Positions 27,634-36,464 of a stretch of 41,705 bases of DNA are shown piece after piece. A model generated the notes under the pieces. It had not been told where the DNA came from and made no database searches. It was given only the letters and a program-made list of their open reading frames with translations. The stretch comes from an uncultured Methanobrevibacter sp. (lineage in GTDB: Archaea; Methanobacteriota; Methanobacteria; Methanobacteriales; Methanobacteriaceae). Location of the stretch: NCBI RefSeq assembly GCF_946184425.1, contig NZ_CAMHFP010000015.1, forward strand, positions 1 through 41,705, written 5' to 3'. Positions within the stretch are counted from its first letter, which is position 1. Each line of letters starts with the position of its first letter. The position numbers and the translations under genes were made by a program.

Positions 27634-29559
27634 ATGCAAGGGGAAAGAATAACATTGCAAAATATAAAAGGAATAGGAGATAAAATCTCTGAAAAAATCA
27701 TTAATAGTGTTGGAGGGGAAGAGGAACTTCATAAAATCGTTGCCAATGTTGATGTTGAAAAAATTGCAAACATTGAAGGCATCAGTCAAAGAAAAGCGAT
27801 TGAAATAATGAACCAATTATTAAATAATCCCCAATATGAGTTTATCAAAAGTGACCGGGCAATGGAAATATATGAAGACATAATAAACAAAATCATTTCT
27901 TACTCAAACACAAATTATTCCAAAAACCGAATTCTGTTACTTTCCCCATCAAAAGACATCGGAAAAATAAACTCCCGTTTAGATTTTGTAATGTCTGCAA
28001 AAGAACATGTCTCACAACTCCCAATTATCAAATTAAGAGGTTTGATGAAAAACTTAAAAGAAGTTGAAGAGGCAAAACCGGAATATGATCCAAGTAAAGT
28101 CATACTCGTTGAAAGTGCTGAGGACAATTCTTACCTCACCGATTTAGGACTGAACCAATATTATCCAATTATTACTGCTAATGATTCCCCGCTGCTTCAA
28201 GAAGAAATGAGGAATTATGATTTAGTATTTTATGTTTATTCACAAGGAATACTTGATTTTGAAGGAATGCCAAATGTCATCATGATTAGCATTGATGATA
28301 ATGACTATGAAATAGTTCCTGAAAAAATTATTAACTTTTTTATTCAAAATAAAGATTTATTTTCAAGAGTTCATGAAATTCAAAAGATTAGAAACAAAGA
28401 TAGTGTATTGGGAGAAATAATTCCCATTATCAATGAATTGAATATCATTGACAAAAGAGAAGTGGACATTGAAGACCTTGTACTTTCACTTAAAGATGAG
28501 ATGGATGAAGAGTTGGAAAAATCAATTAAACAAGTTGATCTAGAGGGAGATGAAATACTCAATTTATTAAATAACAATTTCCCCCCAAAGATTAGTAAAA
28601 TTTTTGATGAAATTATCAATAAACGAAAAGAAATTATCAGAGAAAAAACAGGTCTGAGTTTTGACCCATACCTTAGAACATACCCCATCCAAATCGACGA
28701 AAGTGAAATCGAAAGGGTGACTTTAGAACAGTCTTCTAAAAAAGAAAATGATATTTATGATATTAAAAAAAGTGCCGCAATTGAATTGAACTCCATTAAA
28801 AAAAGAGCAATTGAAGAAGTTGAAGACACAATAAAATTTGACTATGAATTTAGTCTAGGTAGTTTTGCATACGAATATGATTTGTGCAGACCAAAATTTA
28901 GCGATGAAATCAGATTGAATGGAGCACTACATTTAGAGTTAGCACTTAAAAAAGACAAGGATTACATCCAAAAAATTGACTATCAACTTACCAAAAATGA
29001 AAATATTGCTCTTTTAACAGGAGCCAACAGCGGAGGAAAAACAACCCTTCTTGAAACATTGACACAGATTCAAATAATGGCCCAAATGGGACTTCCCGTA
29101 AGTGCCGAGGCATGTGAAATAAAAATTGCCGATGAAATTTATCATTTCTCTAAAAAAAGATCCCTTGATGCAGGGGCTTTCGAATCATTCTTAAATGTAT
29201 TCATTCCAATTGTCACAACAAAAAGTGAGAAGCTAGTATTGCTTGATGAACTTGAAGGAATTACCGAACTTGATGCAGCTGTTAAAATCATTTCAACATT
29301 TATTGATATGATTAAAGAGTCCAATTCATACGGAATTATAGTTACACATATGGCAAGAGAAATAATGAATTATACTGACATTAGAGTAGATGGAATTGAA
29401 GCGAAAGGATTGGATGAAGATTATAATTTAATAGTTGATAGAACACCTAAAATGAATTTTTTTGCTAAAAGTACACCCGAATTGATTCTGAAAAGAATTT
29501 ATGAAAAATCAGATGATAATTTAAAAGTAGTGTATGCAAGAATATTAGAAAAATTCTAA
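27634..29559 (+). CDS. MutS-like ATPase with N-terminal helix-hairpin-helix repeats
   Basis: A 641-residue protein. Residues 8-65 contain two helix-hairpin-helix-like units (GIGDKISEKI and IEGISQRKAIEIM), a DNA-binding fold. A long helical middle follows, then a MutS-type ATPase domain with Walker A GANSGGKTT (463-471) and Walker B LVLLDELEG (about residue 533). The domain order differs from classical MutS (no mismatch-recognition domain) and from bacterial MutS2 (no Smr domain seen). Archaeal proteins of this kind are usually labelled MutS-related, and their role in repair or recombination is open. ATG 27634 with AAAGGGG upstream is preferred to TTG 27625. Confidence 0.87.
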   Translation: MQGERITLQNIKGIGDKISEKIINSVGGEEELHKIVANVDVEKIANIEGISQRKAIEIMNQLLNNPQYEFIKSDRAMEIYEDIINKIISYSNTNYSKNRILLLSPSKDIGKINSRLDFVMSAKEHVSQLPIIKLRGLMKNLKEVEEAKPEYDPSKVILVESAEDNSYLTDLGLNQYYPIITANDSPLLQEEMRNYDLVFYVYSQGILDFEGMPNVIMISIDDNDYEIVPEKIINFFIQNKDLFSRVHEIQKIRNKDSVLGEIIPIINELNIIDKREVDIEDLVLSLKDEMDEELEKSIKQVDLEGDEILNLLNNNFPPKISKIFDEIINKRKEIIREKTGLSFDPYLRTYPIQIDESEIERVTLEQSSKKENDIYDIKKSAAIELNSIKKRAIEEVEDTIKFDYEFSLGSFAYEYDLCRPKFSDEIRLNGALHLELALKKDKDYIQKIDYQLTKNENIALLTGANSGGKTTLLETLTQIQIMAQMGLPVSAEACEIKIADEIYHFSKKRSLDAGAFESFLNVFIPIVTTKSEKLVLLDELEGITELDAAVKIISTFIDMIKESNSYGIIVTHMAREIMNYTDIRVDGIEAKGLDEDYNLIVDRTPKMNFFAKSTPELILKRIYEKSDDNLKVVYARILEKF

Positions 29560-29620
29560 AAAAATACCAGATATAATAAAAATGTAAAAAATTCAATTAC
29601 TTGAAATTTAAAAAAAAAAA

Positions 29621-29654
29621 TTGAAAAAAGCAAGAATATAAAATTCTGCTTTCA
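29621..29654 (-). terminator. Terminator of the repeat-containing surface protein
   Basis: On the minus strand TTGAAAGCAGAAT pairs with ATTCTTGCTTTTTTCAA (one bulge), followed by a long T run to about 29610. It starts 20 bases after the stop of the gene at 29675. Confidence 0.6.
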
Positions 29655-29674
29655 AATTAAAAAGTCAATAATAT

Positions 29675-30097
29675 TTATTTTCTTCTTCTTATAACAACTA
29701 CTGCACCAATAATTGCAATTACAATTATTAAAATTAATATTGGATTACCAGTAGCTAACATGTTTTGAAGAGGATTAGCAGTGGCATTAGTTGCATTTTG
29801 AGCAGTCTGATTAGCAACAGTACCATTTGTTGCATTTTGAGCTGTCTGATTTGCTGCAGTTGCATTTTCTAAAGTTTCATTATATTGGCTACCAGCCCAA
29901 CCACCATCATCAGCATAGTTACTTCCAGCATAACCACCATTTTCTTCACTTTCGTTGTATTGGCTACCAGCCCAACCACCATCATCAACATAGTTACTTC
30001 CTGCATAACCACCGTCATCTTCTGCGCAAACAATTCCCGCAGAGACAATTACACAAAATATTGCGAGTAAAATTAATAATTTTTTTGAAAGATCCAT
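29675..30097 (-). CDS. Surface protein with GG[YW]AGSxY repeats and C-terminal membrane anchor
   Basis: A 140-residue secreted protein from ATG 30097, chosen because GGTGAT lies just upstream (30104-30109). A signal peptide (residues 1-26, ending IVCAEDD) is followed by a 25-residue unit repeated twice. Each unit contains GGYAGSNY and GGWAGSQY, so there are four GG[YW]AGSxY motifs. Next comes a low-complexity Asn/Ala/Thr stalk with many N-x-T glycosylation sites, then a membrane span and an RRRK stop-transfer tail. This is a cell-wall-spanning layout. The aromatic-glycine repeats could bind polymers or self-associate; no family is recognised. A decayed copy of its signal peptide lies at 33092-33200. 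Confidence 0.82.
   Translation of the reverse strand: MDLSKKLLILLAIFCVIVSAGIVCAEDDGGYAGSNYVDDGGWAGSQYNESEENGGYAGSNYADDGGWAGSQYNETLENATAANQTAQNATNGTVANQTAQNATNATANPLQNMLATGNPILILIIVIAIIGAVVVIRRRK
29883..30032 (-). repeat. Two tandem 75-bp repeats inside the surface-protein gene
   Basis: The sequence beginning at 29883 recurs at 29958 with only a few changes over its first 55 bases. The 75-bp period encodes 25 residues in frame. Such repeats can gain or lose copies by slippage. Confidence 0.85.
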
Positions 30098-30180
30098 GAT
30101 AATCACCAAATTATATGATAATAATTGTGTTAATTGAAAAGAACACAACTTTTTACATGTAGTAATTAGATATGCGAAAG

Positions 30181-30200
30181 AAAATATATAAATTTTTTCG
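30181..30200 (-). promoter_or_regulatory. TATA/BRE-like promoter of the surface-protein gene
   Basis: On the minus strand the run reads CGAAAAAATTTATATATTTT, a good archaeal BRE plus TATA box. It implies a transcript start near 30160 and a leader of about 65 nt containing the GGTGAT site. Confidence 0.5.
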
Positions 30201-30346
30201 AATGCAAGTACATACTCACATCTAAAAATTATCTAATCAACAATTTAAAATGAAAAAAACTAAAACAAACATAACTGTCAAATTATGACAATAACAAAAA
30301 AAGTTAGAGATGTAAATTAACATCTGCATCTGCATTCTCAAATTAA

Positions 30347-30815
30347 TTAGAATGCAACAGGTTTAACATTATTGTTTTTATTAAATTGAGTTAATTTAGA
30401 CATTAAATTGCTGCCATTTATATTACTGCTATCTTTTGCCCAAACTGCAACAATGTATTCTTCACCGTTGACTTTTACAACTTCACTGACTCCATGGGTT
30501 GCGTGGTCATAATCTTTGAAGTTTGCAGAGTTGTCTGAGTTTTTATCAATTTTCATGTCGTCATCAGGGAAAATGTACTCCCTACCATCATGATGAATAA
30601 CATTGTCAAAAATATCATCATTTACAACATCACCATATACATCATCGTTCACGTTTTTGAAAATTAAAATTCCCCGTTTTGGTTGCCGTCAGCGTATACT
30701 GAGTAATAGTCACTACTATATACATTTTTGTATGTTTGATCTACTTTGAAATTATTTACTGATGCAGCACAGGCTCCATCTATTAAAAGTGCTGAAATCA
30801 ATATTTAAAAATCAT
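30347..30815 (-). pseudogene. Frameshifted small secreted protein
   Basis: The reading frame can be followed from ATG 30815 through a signal-peptide-like N-terminus (ISALLIDGACAASVNNFKV) and KNVYSSDYYSVYADGNQNG, then into KNVNDDVYGDVVNDDIFD and the C-terminus KPVAF. It needs two single-base repairs, one in an A-run near 30803 and one in the G/A run near 30672. With both, the length is exactly 157 codons including the stop. The uninterrupted part alone (30347-30652) would begin at a GTG without a ribosome-binding site. The family resembles small secreted proteins of Methanobrevibacter; function unknown. Sequencing error in homopolymers is an alternative to true decay. Confidence 0.65.
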
Positions 30816-30829
30816 CTGTCAGATGATTT
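30809..30829. repeat. Perfect 10+1+10 palindrome with a nearby third half-site
   Basis: AAATCATCTG and CAGATGATTT flank one T. The same AAATCATCTG recurs at 30931-30940. The palindrome covers the putative start codon of the broken secreted-protein gene. It may be an operator or a structured leader. Confidence 0.5.
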
Positions 30830-31128
30830 AAACATTAAAAGATTAATTAATGAAAATTCCAACAACAACTTTTGTCTTAAAAGTTTATTGATATTTATTT
30901 ATCCCAAAAACAGACTTTAAATCCTCAGTCAAATCATCTGAAAATAAAATTAACCTGTAATAGATACATATACTGTTGAATATCTTCATTGTTATTGCTT
31001 AATGAATTTAAAGAATTTCAATTAACTACAAACCAATTTAAACATGAAAAAATTAGAAACAATAAATTAAGTTGAGAGCATGTGAAAATTCTAAAAAAAT
31101 ATATGTTACTTAAGACTATTTTTTATTA
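30830..31128. other. Non-coding region upstream of the UbiB-family gene
   Basis: About 300 A/T-rich bases without a convincing reading frame. Apart from the extra half-site at 30931-30940, I see only possible promoter sequence for the gene at 31129. Confidence 0.5.
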
Positions 31129-32796
31129 ATGAAAGTTAAAACCAGCAGCAGAAACGATAACCTAAAAAGATTAAATGAAATTTATAAAGTTTTGAAAAAA
31201 AATGATTTCGGATATTTAATCGAAGAAAACACTTTTTTTAAAAAATTTCCTTTTTTAAGAAATTATAAGCTTTCAAAACAGGAAGGATTTGATGAAACTC
31301 CAGATGAATCCATCCCATTAAGAATTAGGAAAGTGCTGGAAGAATTAGGTCCTGCTTATATTAAACTGGGTCAAATGTTAAGTACCAGACCCGACCTTGT
31401 TGGAAAAGATATTGCCGAAGAGCTGGAAAAACTTAGAGATAATACACCAGTCACACCATTTGACGAAATAAAAGAAGTAATCGAATCGGAACTTGGAAAA
31501 CCAATGAAAGAGATTTACATCAATATTGATGAAACTCCCATAGGTTCCGCATCAATTGGACAGGTATATAAAGCAAGATTAAGAAAAACCAATGAAAAAG
31601 TTGCAATCAAAGTCCAAAAACCTAATTCACGCGAAATCATTGAAAATGATATTAAAATAATGAAATTCCTTGTAAAAAGAATTGATAAATACCTCACAAT
31701 AATAAGACCTCTCAATCTGCCGGTGATGGTTAGTGAATTTGAAAGATCCATCATGAAAGAAATTAATTTCCTGGAAGAAGTAATGAATATGCAAAATCTT
31801 TCAAATAACTTTAAAGGTTCATCATATATCAAAATACCAAAAGCATATACTGAGTACTGCAGTGAAAAAGTAATTACAATGGAGCTGATAGATGGAATTG
31901 AAGTTACAAACCTTCTCCAGAAAGATTACAAAAACATTGACAAGAAAAAAATTGCCAATTACGGAGTCAAATCATATTTCAAACAGGTAATGATAGACGG
32001 ATTTTTCCATGCAGACCCTCACCCTGGAAATTTGATTGTGACAAAAGACAATAAGCTTTGTTACATAGACATGGGAATGATGGGAATATTAAATGAAGGA
32101 TTTAAAGAAAATCTGGCAGAGTTAATATTGCTTTTAATCAGTAAAAATTCCAACGACATTGCCAAACAGCTAATTTACATGAACATAATAACACCCTCAC
32201 AAAATACTGACGAACTGAAAGCGGACATAGACGACTTATTTAATCTTTATTATGGTGCTGAGTTAAAACAAATGGACGGATTAATTGAAGATTTGGTCAA
32301 TGTAATGATTAAACATGATGTTGTGCTTCCTAGAGAATTTATAATGATCGGAAGAGGAATAACATTAATTGAAGATACCGGTAAAAAATTAGACCCTACA
32401 TTCAATGCAGCGGCAGAACTGAAGAAATTATCTAGAAAAATTGTTATAAATAAATATAAACCTGAAAGACTTGCAAAAGTAAGTTTAAATTATCTGTTGC
32501 AACTCGAACATTTAGCAAAGGATTTGCCAGACACCATAAATAGCACCATAAACAAGATTGAAGAGGGAGAAATCGAAGTAAAACTAAAACACCAAGGAAT
32601 CAATGAAATTATTCACCAGCTTTCAGTATCATTAGTTTTAGCTGCAATGATTATTGGATCTTCCCTTGCAATGTATTCAGATAAAGGATTTGAAATATTT
32701 GGACTACCACTCATAGGACTTGTAGGATTTATATTCAGTGCAGTTCTTGGCGCATATCTTGTGTTACAGTACATAATGTCAAAAAAAGAAAGTTAG
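31129..32796 (+). CDS. UbiB/ABC1-family atypical kinase-like membrane protein
   Basis: A 555-residue protein of the UbiB (ABC1/ADCK) family, atypical ATPases linked to isoprenoid-lipid metabolism. Key features are the KxGQ motif YIKLGQMLSTRP (77-88), the alanine-poor loop IGSASIGQVYKA (138-149), Lys161 in VAIKVQKP, the HADPHPGN catalytic loop (about 296-303) and YIDMGMMG in the DFG position. Two C-terminal membrane spans (about 500-520 and 527-549) anchor it. Methanogens of this order lack ubiquinone, so its likely clients are other prenyl lipids; that is an inference. The gene is intact within an otherwise decaying region. Confidence 0.92.
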   Translation: MKVKTSSRNDNLKRLNEIYKVLKKNDFGYLIEENTFFKKFPFLRNYKLSKQEGFDETPDESIPLRIRKVLEELGPAYIKLGQMLSTRPDLVGKDIAEELEKLRDNTPVTPFDEIKEVIESELGKPMKEIYINIDETPIGSASIGQVYKARLRKTNEKVAIKVQKPNSREIIENDIKIMKFLVKRIDKYLTIIRPLNLPVMVSEFERSIMKEINFLEEVMNMQNLSNNFKGSSYIKIPKAYTEYCSEKVITMELIDGIEVTNLLQKDYKNIDKKKIANYGVKSYFKQVMIDGFFHADPHPGNLIVTKDNKLCYIDMGMMGILNEGFKENLAELILLLISKNSNDIAKQLIYMNIITPSQNTDELKADIDDLFNLYYGAELKQMDGLIEDLVNVMIKHDVVLPREFIMIGRGITLIEDTGKKLDPTFNAAAELKKLSRKIVINKYKPERLAKVSLNYLLQLEHLAKDLPDTINSTINKIEEGEIEVKLKHQGINEIIHQLSVSLVLAAMIIGSSLAMYSDKGFEIFGLPLIGLVGFIFSAVLGAYLVLQYIMSKKES

Positions 32797-32863
32797 TTTT
32801 TAAATCAATTAAAGAAACTATTAATTGGACAAATATTTCAAGAAATTATCCAAATATTATCAT

Positions 32864-32965
32864 TTACCCATGTTTTATTAAAACTTTTAGAATAATATAT
32901 GTATTTTCACATTTATTCATATTTGCCAACATTTCAGTTCCGCCACCACCAAAATCTATGAACAT
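32864..32965 (-). CDS. Possible 33-residue small protein with strong ribosome-binding site
   Basis: On the minus strand, AGGAGGGG (32975-32982) precedes ATG 32965 by 9 bases. The frame encodes MFIDFGGGGTEMLANMNKC and continues to 33 residues before TAA. The ribosome-binding site is among the best in the window, but there is no clear promoter and no recognised family, and it lies in a region rich in gene relics. It may be a real small protein or a remnant of a longer gene. Confidence 0.3.
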   Translation of the reverse strand: MFIDFGGGGTEMLANMNKCENTYIILKVLIKHG

Positions 32966-33091
32966 GAAGACAGTCCCCTCCTGCAAGATACATGGCAGAA
33001 ATGTAATAAAAAATTTTAAAAAAATAATCGCCCTTTAAGAGATTGAAAGGACTTATGAAAAATAGGTATAAAAAGAAAAAAAGGTTTAATA

Positions 33092-33200
33092 TTATGCATC
33101 GGCATACAATAAACCAATAGCCCTAAGTACATAAACAACACCCGAAGAGATAAATATACAAAATATTGAAAGTAAAGCCAATATTTTTTTAAAAAATCAG
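33092..33200 (-). pseudogene. Relic of a signal peptide related to the 29675-30097 protein
   Basis: The minus strand encodes FFKKILALLSIFCIFISSG, closely matching KKLLILLAIFCVIVSAG of the surface protein at 29675-30097, and the DNA is also visibly similar. The frame lacks a start codon (a TGA precedes it) and stops after about 36 codons. It looks like the remains of a second secreted-protein gene whose body has been lost. Confidence 0.5.
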
Positions 33201-33204
33201 TAAT

Positions 33205-33536
33205 GAATTAAAAATAACACGACACATATAAATAAAGCCAGCATATAAAGTTTTAGAACATGACAATACATCTACAGTACGAATATATTTTAAATAGAAA
33301 TATGCTACAAATAATCAAAAATACAGACAAAGTAAATCATTTAAAATATTTAAGAACAACAAAACAATATTTCTAAAAACAAACAGTAATATTGAATTAA
33401 TTAATTTGAAAGTATTTTCGCCATCCATAAAATCAAAATGCAGCGATTAAAAATAAAAAACCTCAAAATGCAATGAATATAGCAATCCAAATGAAAGAAA
33501 TTGATCTGAAAATAAAAAAAAGATAGTGAGATTTAT
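33205..33536. other. Non-coding A/T-rich stretch
   Basis: No convincing reading frame on either strand. A T8 run on the minus strand near 33513-33520, just after the adhesin stop, could be a terminator for that gene. Confidence 0.5.
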
Positions 33537-35370
33537 TTAATCCCACGAGTTACATGTTATAATTACTTTTTTAGTTGCTCCAAGATATGAATTGTCTCCT
33601 TTAAATTGTATAGCTGCAATGAATCTGGCTTTTTTGGTTAATTTAGTAATCTTAAAGATTGCCTTACCATTAGCATCTGTTTTTGCACTGTAAACAATAC
33701 CATTAACCTTCAAAGTCACACTAACATTCTTAATGGCCTTTTTATTATAATCTTTAAATATCACTGCATATTGTTTAACTTTCAAAGTTGTTTTGAAAAC
33801 CTGATTCTTAGCATAAATTAAAGATTTAACTTTTACAACTCTGACTTTAGCAGTGGTTGTAGATTTAGCATATTTACTATTGCCAAAGAATGTTACAGTA
33901 GCAGTATATAACTTTGGAGTCAAACCGACAGTGGTTAATTTAGCCTGACCATTGTCATTTGTAGTTACAACATTAGTTTTACCATTAATTTCAATGGAAA
34001 CCTTCTGACCAGCCAACAAAACACCATTTTCATCTTTTACGATAACAAGAATATTCCTACCTGCATCATTATACAAAACATTGAAATTCAGTGCAAAAAG
34101 AACTGTTTTTAAAACAGCACCCACGTTAAATTTACCTTCAGTTGAATTAATGTTATACTTATCATCACCCAGATAAGTAGCAGTGAAATTATACATGCCG
34201 TCAGGCAGTACGCCAGCATATCTTGCAGTACCGTTTTAAACTTTAAGATAAACACTGTTTCCATTAATGCTCAATTCGACTAAACCCTGAGCATCATCCT
34301 CAACATTGACTGTAATGTTCACATTATTACCCTGAGTAACCAGAAGCACTGAAATAAAAGTATCCTTCTTGACAAGAACTGATAACTCAAATTCTTTTGA
34401 AGTAACATTAGCATTAAATTTAGCATCACCTAAATAAGTTGTAACAACAGTGTAACTACCGGCAGCTAAAACATCTTCAAGAATTGCTTTACCCCCAACA
34501 ACATCAGCATACAAAGTGTATTCTTCAACACCAGATACAACAAATTTTACAAGACCTGTAGCGGCAGAATCAACATTAACAGTGAAAGTAACATTATTTC
34601 CAACAGTACCAACATTTAAATTAATTGGAGTGTTTTCTTTAACCGGATCAACAACAGTGAATAAAACTTTAGTACTGTTAGGATTGAAATCATCACCACC
34701 CAAATATGTCAAATCAGCATGATAACTTCCAGCCCCCAGATTAGTAATTAAAGACCCGACACCATTAGTTAACTCAATATTAACTATAGCATTATCCAAT
34801 TTAATTTTAACAAAACCAGTAGCAGTAGAATCAACACTAACACCAATAGTTACACGATAACCATTTACTTTTACACGGGCACTAATTGGAGTGTCCTTTT
34901 TAACATGACCGACAACAGTAAAATCACTAGAAGTAATATTGGAGTTGAATCTTAAATCGCCCATGTAAATAACACTTACTGTGTAATTGCCCGTAGTTAA
35001 GACATCATCAAGAATTGCTTTACCATGTTACGTCAACATATAAATTGTATTCTTCTGCACCTGAAACAACAAATTTTACAAGACCAGTGGCATCCGGATT
35101 AACATTAACTGTAAATGTTACATTGTTTTCAACAGATTTAACGTCTAAAACTATTGAAGTATTTTCTTTAGATGGCTCAACAATAGTGAATGAGAATTTA
35201 GTACTGTTAATATTAAAGTTATCATCACCGAGATAAGTTAAATTAACATCATAACTACCATAATGTAAATTAGTAACTAAAGTTCCCACACCATTATTCA
35301 ATTCTATATTAAATACAGTATCATCATATTTAACAGCAACAAAACCTGTTGCGTTAGAATCAACAACACT
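33537..35370 (-). pseudogene. Decayed adhesin-like protein with Ig-like repeats
   Basis: The remnant encodes about 600 residues of the repeat protein class called adhesin-like proteins in Methanobrevibacter. Ig-like units of roughly 85-95 residues show the pattern KENTPI...ATGLVKF...GSYTVVTTYLGD...FNANVT, arranged so that every second unit is most similar. The C-terminal 200 residues are a Big_1-like domain and a final beta domain. There are three defects: the 5' end, including signal peptide, is missing (homology begins near 35370); a frameshift lies near 35023, before GKAILDDV; and an in-frame TAA at 34236-34238 sits between VYLKV and NGTARYAG. It would have been a cell-surface protein. Confidence 0.85.
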
Positions 35371-35460
35371 GGATTTTAAAAAAAATAAATAAAATTAACA
35401 CTATGTTGGCGCATTTAAACCAGAACAATTCAAAAAAAGTAAATTAGATGAATAGAATAA

Positions 35461-36354
35461 TCATCCATTCTTATCAATCTTTTTAAAGGCTAAAGGATAT
35501 ACAGCAAGTATTATAAATGTGAATAAAGAATACTTGATACAATCAATTAACTCGCCGCCGCCTGCAAGTTTTGGAATTAATCCAAAAAGCAATGCAAACA
35601 ATATTAATGCGCCCACAAATCTGACTATTGCATCCCTTTTGCTTTTAGGGTTTTCAAAGTTAACGTATTTTTCCTCAAAAAGAAAACCTAATGAAATACC
35701 TGAAGCCAATGCCACATATTTAATATAACTAATTACAGGACAGAATACAATTCCCAAAATAGACAATACGACAATACCCAAATAGAGATATGCTCTGTTC
35801 TCAATTCTATCAAAAATATAGGACAATATTAATATTATCACCAAAGCAATGATGAAACCTGCAATAGTGTCTGTCGGAAAGTGCACACCCAATCCTACTC
35901 TTGAAAGTGCAACAATCAAAACTCCTATTAAACCAATAGCAACATAAGGAATATTCCTAATATATATTGGAATGGCCAAAAACAAGTTGGTTGCCATCAT
36001 AGAATGCCCACTTGGAAGAGAATATCCCTGAATTTTAAAGTCCAAAGGATTCTGACCCGGTACATTGGCATAAATACACTTGATTTTATCTACGACGGCA
36101 TATGGTCGTAACCGTGCAACTGTCACTTTAATAAATTCACAGCACACTCCAGCCACACATAATGAAAGCAATGTGAATTTACCCCAATCCTTGTTGTATA
36201 CCAAATAAACTGAAATAAATATAAATGCAAGGACATTTTTAGAAACAACATTCGCTACAACTTTAAAGAAACCCAATACAAAATCCGGCAGGGAGCTTTG
36301 CAGGAATAAAATCAGATAAATTTCCCATGGAAAATAAAAAACTGTTCCAAACAT
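35461..36354 (-). CDS. PAP2-family membrane phosphatase
   Basis: A 297-residue integral membrane lipid phosphatase. The three PAP2 signatures are complete: KVTVARLRP (76-84), PSGH (114-117) and SRVGLGVHFPTD (151-162), giving the nucleophile His158 and the acid/base His117. About seven membrane spans flank them. Likely substrates are polyprenyl diphosphates recycled in pseudomurein or glycan synthesis, but this is inferred. The C-terminal 100 residues add further membrane spans beyond the PAP2 core. It is divergent from the phosphoesterase gene at 36465. Confidence 0.9.
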   Translation of the reverse strand: MFGTVFYFPWEIYLILFLQSSLPDFVLGFFKVVANVVSKNVLAFIFISVYLVYNKDWGKFTLLSLCVAGVCCEFIKVTVARLRPYAVVDKIKCIYANVPGQNPLDFKIQGYSLPSGHSMMATNLFLAIPIYIRNIPYVAIGLIGVLIVALSRVGLGVHFPTDTIAGFIIALVIILILSYIFDRIENRAYLYLGIVVLSILGIVFCPVISYIKYVALASGISLGFLFEEKYVNFENPKSKRDAIVRFVGALILFALLFGLIPKLAGGGELIDCIKYSLFTFIILAVYPLAFKKIDKNG

Positions 36355-36432
36355 AGTGTTACATATATGTTATATTTAATAAAAAGATTACTATAAATGA
36401 GAACTCTTTCAAAAGCGTTGCTGATTTAAAAT

Positions 36433-36442
36433 TTCTTATAAA
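36433..36442 (+). promoter_or_regulatory. TATA-like box of the membrane phosphoesterase
   Basis: TTCTTATAAA is centred about 27 bases before ATG 36465, and no ribosome-binding site is seen in between. This spacing predicts a leaderless mRNA. Confidence 0.4.
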
Positions 36443-36464
36443 CATTGATTTTAAAACAGTTCAT

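Noticed and set aside
29883-30032. Tandem 75-bp repeats as a CRISPR array
   Set aside because: There are only two units, they are in frame within a coding sequence, and there are no spacers and no cas genes.
29827-30099. His/Gln-rich plus-strand frames opposite the repeat surface protein
   Set aside because: They are antisense to a gene with signal peptide, ribosome-binding site and membrane anchor. The His-rich composition is the complement of the Gly-Tyr-Ala repeat codons.
34236-34238. In-frame stop in the adhesin read as pyrrolysine or readthrough
   Set aside because: The codon is TAA, not TAG, and the same gene has a separate frameshift and a missing 5' end, so inactivation is simpler.
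34516-35236. Plus-strand frames opposite the adhesin repeats
   Set aside because: They are repeated antisense images of the Ig-repeat codons, with no independent start signals.
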